DNA of 10,253 nt from Acidobacteriota bacterium. Lineage in GTDB: Bacteria; Acidobacteriota; Polarisedimenticolia; Gp22-AA2. A program made the translations under genes and the position numbers. The notes beneath the pieces are model-generated. The model searched no databases and had not been told where the DNA came from. It saw only the letters and a program-made list of their open reading frames with translations. Location: NCBI GenBank assembly GCA_016202915.1, contig JACQNT010000083.1, positions 1-10,253 of the forward strand, given 5' to 3'. Within the stretch, counting starts at the first letter, position 1; every line of letters starts with the position of its first letter. Shown here piece by piece: positions 7,341-10,253 of this stretch.

Positions 7341-7347
7341 CCGGGCG

Positions 7348-8520
7348 ATGGTCCCGATCTACCTCGATCACAACGCCACGAGCCCGCTGCGCCCGGAGGC
7401 CCGCGACGCGATGCGGCGCCACCTCGAGGGAACGGACGCCAACCCGTCGAGCGTTCATGCGTTCGGCCACCGCGCCAGGATGGCGGTCGAGTCGGCGCGG
7501 GGGGCGATCGCCCGGCTCGTCGGCTCTCCTCCAGAGGACCTGGTGCTGACCGCGGGAGGAACGGAGGCGAACAACCTGGCGATCTACGGTGCCGCGCTGG
7601 CCGAGGGCGCGGCCGGAGCGCGCCGGCTGGTGACCTCGGCGATCGAGCACCCTTCGGTGCTGGGGCCGATGGAGGACCTGGAGCGCCGCGGCTTCGAGGT
7701 GGGGCGCGTGCGACCCGATCGGTCGGGCGTGGTGGACGCGCAGGAGGTGCTGGACCGGGCCGGCCCGGGCACCGCCCTGGTTTCCCTCATGCTGGCCAGC
7801 AACGAAGTCGGCACGGTGCAGCCGGTCGCCGCCGTCGGCCGGGAGCTGCGCCGGCGCGGCGTGCCGTTTCACTGCGACGCGGCGCAGGCGGCCGGCAAGA
7901 TCCCCGTGGACGTCGCCGCGCTCCACGTCGATCTGCTGTCCCTCGCCGGGCACAAGTTCGGCGGCCCGCAGGGGTGCGGGGCGCTGTACGTGCGCCGGGG
8001 CCTGGCGCTCCGGCCTCTCTTGAAGGGCGGCGGCCAGGAGCTCAATCGCCGCCCGGGGACGGAGAACGTGGCCGCGATCGCCGGCTGCGGGGCGGCGGCC
8101 GTGGCGTCCTTCCGGGCGCTCGCGGAGGAGGGCGCCCGGCTCGCCGGCCTCAGGGATCGCCTCGAGGCGGCCGTCCTGGCGCGCATGCCGGGAGCGCGCG
8201 TCAACGGCGGCGCGGCGCCCCGCGTTCCGAACACCAGCAGCCTGGCCTTCGAGGGGGTGAGCGGGGAGACGCTGGTCATCGGACTGGATCTCGAAGGAGT
8301 CGCCGTGTCGGCCGGCTCGGCCTGCTCGGCGGGCGCCATCCGGCATTCCTACGTGCTGGAGGCGATGGGCCTTCCGGAGGCGTCGGGATCCTCCATCCGC
8401 GTCAGCCTCGGCCATACCACGACCGACGCGGACATCGACGGGTTCCTGGCGGCCCTCGAGAGGGTCCTCGGGCGCGCCCGGCTCGGGGCCGCCGCCGCAC
8501 CGGTGAGAGCGCGCCGATGA
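7348..8520 (+). CDS. Cysteine desulfurase (NifS/IscS family)
   Basis: This PLP enzyme converts L-cysteine to alanine and holds the released sulfur as an enzyme persulfide for iron-sulfur clusters or tRNA thiolation. The 390 residues show YLDHNATSPL at the N-terminus (5-14), GGTEANN (70-76), AIEHPSV with PLP-stacking His101, HCDAAQ with Asp177, SLAGHKFGGPQG with the PLP lysine Lys203, and the persulfide loop SAGSACSAGA with Cys326. The SACSAG loop is group I (NifS/IscS-like), not SufS-like. The C-terminus is Ala/Arg-rich, and no obvious IscU-binding tail is present. It is the first gene of an operon ending in mnmA, so it is likely the dedicated sulfur donor for tRNA thiolation, as with the YrvO-MnmA pair of Bacillus subtilis. 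No iscU, iscA or iscR is adjacent. Whether to call it iscS or nifS cannot be decided here. Confidence 0.93.
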   Translation: MVPIYLDHNATSPLRPEARDAMRRHLEGTDANPSSVHAFGHRARMAVESARGAIARLVGSPPEDLVLTAGGTEANNLAIYGAALAEGAAGARRLVTSAIEHPSVLGPMEDLERRGFEVGRVRPDRSGVVDAQEVLDRAGPGTALVSLMLASNEVGTVQPVAAVGRELRRRGVPFHCDAAQAAGKIPVDVAALHVDLLSLAGHKFGGPQGCGALYVRRGLALRPLLKGGGQELNRRPGTENVAAIAGCGAAAVASFRALAEEGARLAGLRDRLEAAVLARMPGARVNGGAAPRVPNTSSLAFEGVSGETLVIGLDLEGVAVSAGSACSAGAIRHSYVLEAMGLPEASGSSIRVSLGHTTTDADIDGFLAALERVLGRARLGAAAAPVRARR

Positions 8521-9053
8521 TCGTCTCGTGCGGCGGCTGCGGCAAGAAGTACAGCTTCGATGTCCGCAAGCTCGGGGGGCGCCCGTCGGCCACCGTCCGC
8601 TGCCCGAACTGCCGGACGACGATCGCGGTGACGGCGGCCGATCCGGGGGACCAGACCACGCGCCTCGACGTCGACGCCAACCTCCTCTCCAGAAGCGCCC
8701 GGGTCCCCGGAGGGGACCTCGCCATGCCGCCGGGGAGGCGGATCTCCCTCGCCGTGCTCGACGGCAGGGACAGCGGGCGGATTTTCCAGGTGGACCGGCC
8801 GCGCGTCGTGCTGGGCCGGGGCGAGGCCGACATCGTGATCAATGACTCCGAGGTGTCGCGGCAGCACGCCAGCATCGAGGTGCGCGGCCAGCGCGTCGTG
8901 CTGCGCGATCTGGGCAGCACCAACGGCACCTTCGTCAACGAGGTCAAGATCTCCCAGAGCGAGATCGACAACCGGGCGGAGTTCCGCATCGGCGGGACCC
9001 GCCTGATGCTCATCATGACGGACACGGAGTCGGATCTGGAGGCGCTGGGATGA
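8517..9053 (+). CDS. Zinc ribbon (MJ0042-type) and FHA domain protein
   Basis: This 178-residue soluble protein has two recognisable parts. Residues 1-38 form a small zinc ribbon with Cys5-x2-Cys8 and Cys29-x2-Cys32, of the MJ0042 finger-like kind often found at the N-terminus of regulatory proteins. Residues 41-74 look like a flexible linker. Residues 75-168 form an FHA domain: VVLGRG (97-102, Arg101), SRQHAS (114-119) and DLGSTNGTFVN (131-141). The residues that normally contact phosphothreonine (Arg101, Ser114, Thr135, Asn136) all appear to be present, so it is probably a functional phosphopeptide reader. No membrane segment or kinase domain is seen. Its ATG at 8517 overlaps the desulfurase stop (ATGA), and its stop overlaps the mnmA start in the same way. 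The frame is open further upstream, but that part lies inside the desulfurase gene and is spurious. Its role between two sulfur-transfer enzymes is unknown. Confidence 0.9.
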   Translation: MIVSCGGCGKKYSFDVRKLGGRPSATVRCPNCRTTIAVTAADPGDQTTRLDVDANLLSRSARVPGGDLAMPPGRRISLAVLDGRDSGRIFQVDRPRVVLGRGEADIVINDSEVSRQHASIEVRGQRVVLRDLGSTNGTFVNEVKISQSEIDNRAEFRIGGTRLMLIMTDTESDLEALG

Positions 9054-10129
9054 GCCGCGTGGCGGTTGCGATGAGCGGAGGGGTGGACTCCTCGGTCGCG
9101 GCGCTCCTCCTGCGGGACGCCGGGGAGCCCGTGGTCGGACTGTCGATGCAGCTCTACGACCGCACCCGCGACGGCCGCCCGGTCTACGGCCGCTGCTGCT
9201 CGCCCCGCGACCTCCACGACGCCCGCGCGGTGGCGGACCGCCTGGGGATCCCGTTCTACGTCCTCAACATGGAAAGCGAGTTCCGGCGCGACGTCATCGA
9301 GGATTTCGTGTCGGAGTACCGCGACGGCCGCACCCCGGTGCCCTGCGTGCGGTGCAACAGCGGGCCGAAGTTCCGCCACCTGGCGGCGCGGGCCGCCGCC
9401 CTGGGGGCGGAGCGCATCGCCACGGGCCACTACGCCCGCACCGGGAGCGACGCGGCCACCGGGCGGCGTATCTTGAGGCAGGCGCACGATCGCGCCAAGG
9501 ACCAGTCGTACTTCCTGTTCGATCTCACCCAGGAGCAGCTGGCCCGGGCGATCTTTCCGCTGGGCGGCCTCGACAAGGGGGAGGTGAGGGCGCTGGCGGC
9601 GGCGCACGCCCTGCCGAACGCCGACAAGCCGGAGAGCCAGGACATCTGCTTCGTCCCCGACGGCGACTACCGCGACTTCCTGCGCCGGGAGGGGTCGGGA
9701 GCGGGGGATCCGGGTGAGATCGTGGACACGAAGGGGAGCGTGCGCGGCCGGCACACCGGGCTGGCCGGATATACGGTCGGCCAGAGGAAGGGCCTGGGCG
9801 TCCCCTCCAGCCGGCCTTTGTACGTCGTCGCCCTCGACGCCGCGACGAACCGGGTGATCGTCGGCGACGAGAGCGAGCAGTACCGCTCCGGCCTGGTCGC
9901 CGATCGCGCCAACTGGATATCGATCCCCGAGCCGCGCGAGCCCCTGGAGGCGACCGCCCGGATCCGCTCCTCCCACCGCGGCGCCGCCGCCCGCGTCGAG
10001 CCCCTCCCCGGGGGCCGCTTCCGGGTCCTGTTTCACGAGCCCCAGCGCGCCATCGCGCCCGGCCAGGCGGTGGTGCTCTACGACGGCGACCTGCTCCTGG
10101 GCGGCGGCTTCATCCACCAGGTCCTCTGA
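9050..10129 (+). CDS. mnmA: tRNA-uridine 2-sulfurtransferase MnmA
   Basis: MnmA activates U34 of tRNA-Lys, -Glu and -Gln with ATP and replaces the C2 oxygen with sulfur. The 359-residue product has the normal length. The PP-loop SGGVDSS is at 9-15. GRTPVPCVRCNSGPKF (93-108) holds Cys99 and Cys102, followed by ATGHYAR (124-130), AKDQSYFLF (149-157) and ESQDICFVPDGDY (195-207) with Cys200. GQRKGLGV (244-251) and the C-terminal beta-barrel end the protein. Cys102 and Cys200 match the two catalytic cysteines of E. coli MnmA; Cys99 makes a CxxC with Cys102. Cys49-Cys50 in GRCCSPRD are further thiols. A clear GGAGG at 9038-9042 lies seven bases before the ATG, which overlaps the FHA gene stop (ATGA). 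The preceding desulfurase gene probably supplies the persulfide sulfur. Confidence 0.95.
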   Translation: MSRVAVAMSGGVDSSVAALLLRDAGEPVVGLSMQLYDRTRDGRPVYGRCCSPRDLHDARAVADRLGIPFYVLNMESEFRRDVIEDFVSEYRDGRTPVPCVRCNSGPKFRHLAARAAALGAERIATGHYARTGSDAATGRRILRQAHDRAKDQSYFLFDLTQEQLARAIFPLGGLDKGEVRALAAAHALPNADKPESQDICFVPDGDYRDFLRREGSGAGDPGEIVDTKGSVRGRHTGLAGYTVGQRKGLGVPSSRPLYVVALDAATNRVIVGDESEQYRSGLVADRANWISIPEPREPLEATARIRSSHRGAAARVEPLPGGRFRVLFHEPQRAIAPGQAVVLYDGDLLLGGGFIHQVL

Positions 10130-10165
10130 CCCGCACTTCTGAGACGTCCCCACTTTCTGGTGGCG

Positions 10166-10190
10166 GCCGCTCCGCCTTGCGGGGGGCGGC
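10166..10190 (+). terminator. G+C-rich hairpin after mnmA, possible weak terminator
   Basis: GCCGCTCC pairs with GGGGCGGC (8 base pairs, one G-T), and two further pairs close a TTGC loop if one G is bulged. It starts 36 bases after the mnmA stop. No T-run follows, so it is not a standard intrinsic terminator; it could slow polymerase, protect the 3' end, or do nothing. Confidence 0.35.
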
Positions 10191-10200
10191 GTCGCCGCGC

Positions 10201-10218
10201 CGGGTTGGGCCCAACCCG
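10201..10218. repeat. 18-base perfect palindrome downstream of mnmA
   Basis: CGGGTTGGG (10201-10209) is followed directly by its reverse complement CCCAACCCG (10210-10218). It is noncoding as far as I can see. It may be a binding site for a dimeric protein, part of a dispersed palindromic repeat, or the operator of a gene beyond the window. Confidence 0.8.
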
Positions 10219-10253
10219 CCCACCGGCGCGGCCCGCCGCGGCGCTCCCGCGCC

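Larger units (their letters stand above)
7282..7346. repeat. Inverted repeat framing the divergent promoters
   Basis: The arm at 7331-7346 reads GTGCTAGGTTCCGGGC on the plus strand. The arm at 7282-7297 reads GTGCTAGATTCCGTGC on the minus strand, so 14 of 16 positions are identical. The arms are separated by 33 bases. The symmetry centre at 7314 falls in the middle of TTGTCAA (7311-7317). The arms coincide with the extended -10 regions of the two promoters, so the repeat may reflect two matched promoters, an operator, or both. Confidence 0.85.

Noticed and set aside
7974..8516. Upstream extension of the FHA protein frame to 7974
   Set aside because: This part overlaps the desulfurase gene out of frame and is Gly/Arg-rich. 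The zinc ribbon begins properly at the ATG at 8517, which overlaps the previous stop.
8402..10153. A 583-codon open frame on the minus strand opposite the desulfurase end, FHA gene and mnmA
   Set aside because: It runs antisense through three well-supported genes and has low-complexity shadow composition; no motif supports it.
1..10253. CRISPR arrays, tRNA or rRNA genes, insertion sequences, integrase sites
   Set aside because: I looked for spaced direct repeats, cloverleaf-like and rRNA-like segments, transposase motifs and terminal inverted repeats on both strands and saw none that could be supported.

Overview
The window is very G+C-rich bacterial chromosomal DNA, almost fully coding, and consists mostly of housekeeping genes. 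The compact operons with 1-4 base overlaps, the MJ0042-type zinc ribbon joined to an FHA domain, and the style of the MnmA and Lgt proteins suggest an environmental Gram-negative-like lineage. Acidobacteriota or a deltaproteobacteria-like group is my guess; this is inference from style, not a phylogeny. I see no mobile element, CRISPR array, tRNA or rRNA.

Layout: (1) Positions 1-84 may hold the last 27 codons of an upstream gene, whose TGA overlaps the ATG of the next gene. (2) Positions 84-1022 (+) encode an unrecognised secreted, cysteine-rich protein with a duplicated DEFG-x-C-x-CQG motif. (3) About 150 bases of convergent spacer follow. (4) Positions 1177-7226 (-) are a tight five-gene operon, in transcription order ileS, lspA, lgt, an RluA-family pseudouridine synthase and a Rossmann/DUF2520 protein. 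Its junctions are a 1-base overlap, a 3-base gap, a 4-base gap and a 4-base overlap. (5) Positions 7227-7347 are a 121-base divergent control region with two promoters arranged symmetrically around overlapping -35 boxes. (6) Positions 7348-10129 (+) are a three-gene operon: cysteine desulfurase, zinc ribbon-FHA protein and mnmA, each pair joined by an ATGA overlap. (7) The last 124 bases hold a G+C-rich hairpin and an 18-base perfect palindrome with no gene seen.

Functionally, the leftward operon combines tRNA-Ile charging, the first two steps of bacterial lipoprotein maturation (Lgt adds the lipid, LspA removes the signal peptide) and rRNA pseudouridylation. The rightward operon looks like a tRNA sulfur relay. 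The desulfurase takes sulfur from cysteine, and MnmA uses activated sulfur to make 2-thiouridine at position 34 of tRNAs for Lys, Glu and Gln. An FHA-domain protein, normally a phosphothreonine reader, sits between them.

I find no clearly new defence or mobile system. The most noteworthy items are the mirror-symmetric divergent promoter pair (with a probably leaderless desulfurase transcript), the FHA protein embedded in the tRNA-thiolation operon, the cysteine-rich secreted protein, and a 26-base perfect palindrome inside the DUF2520 gene.
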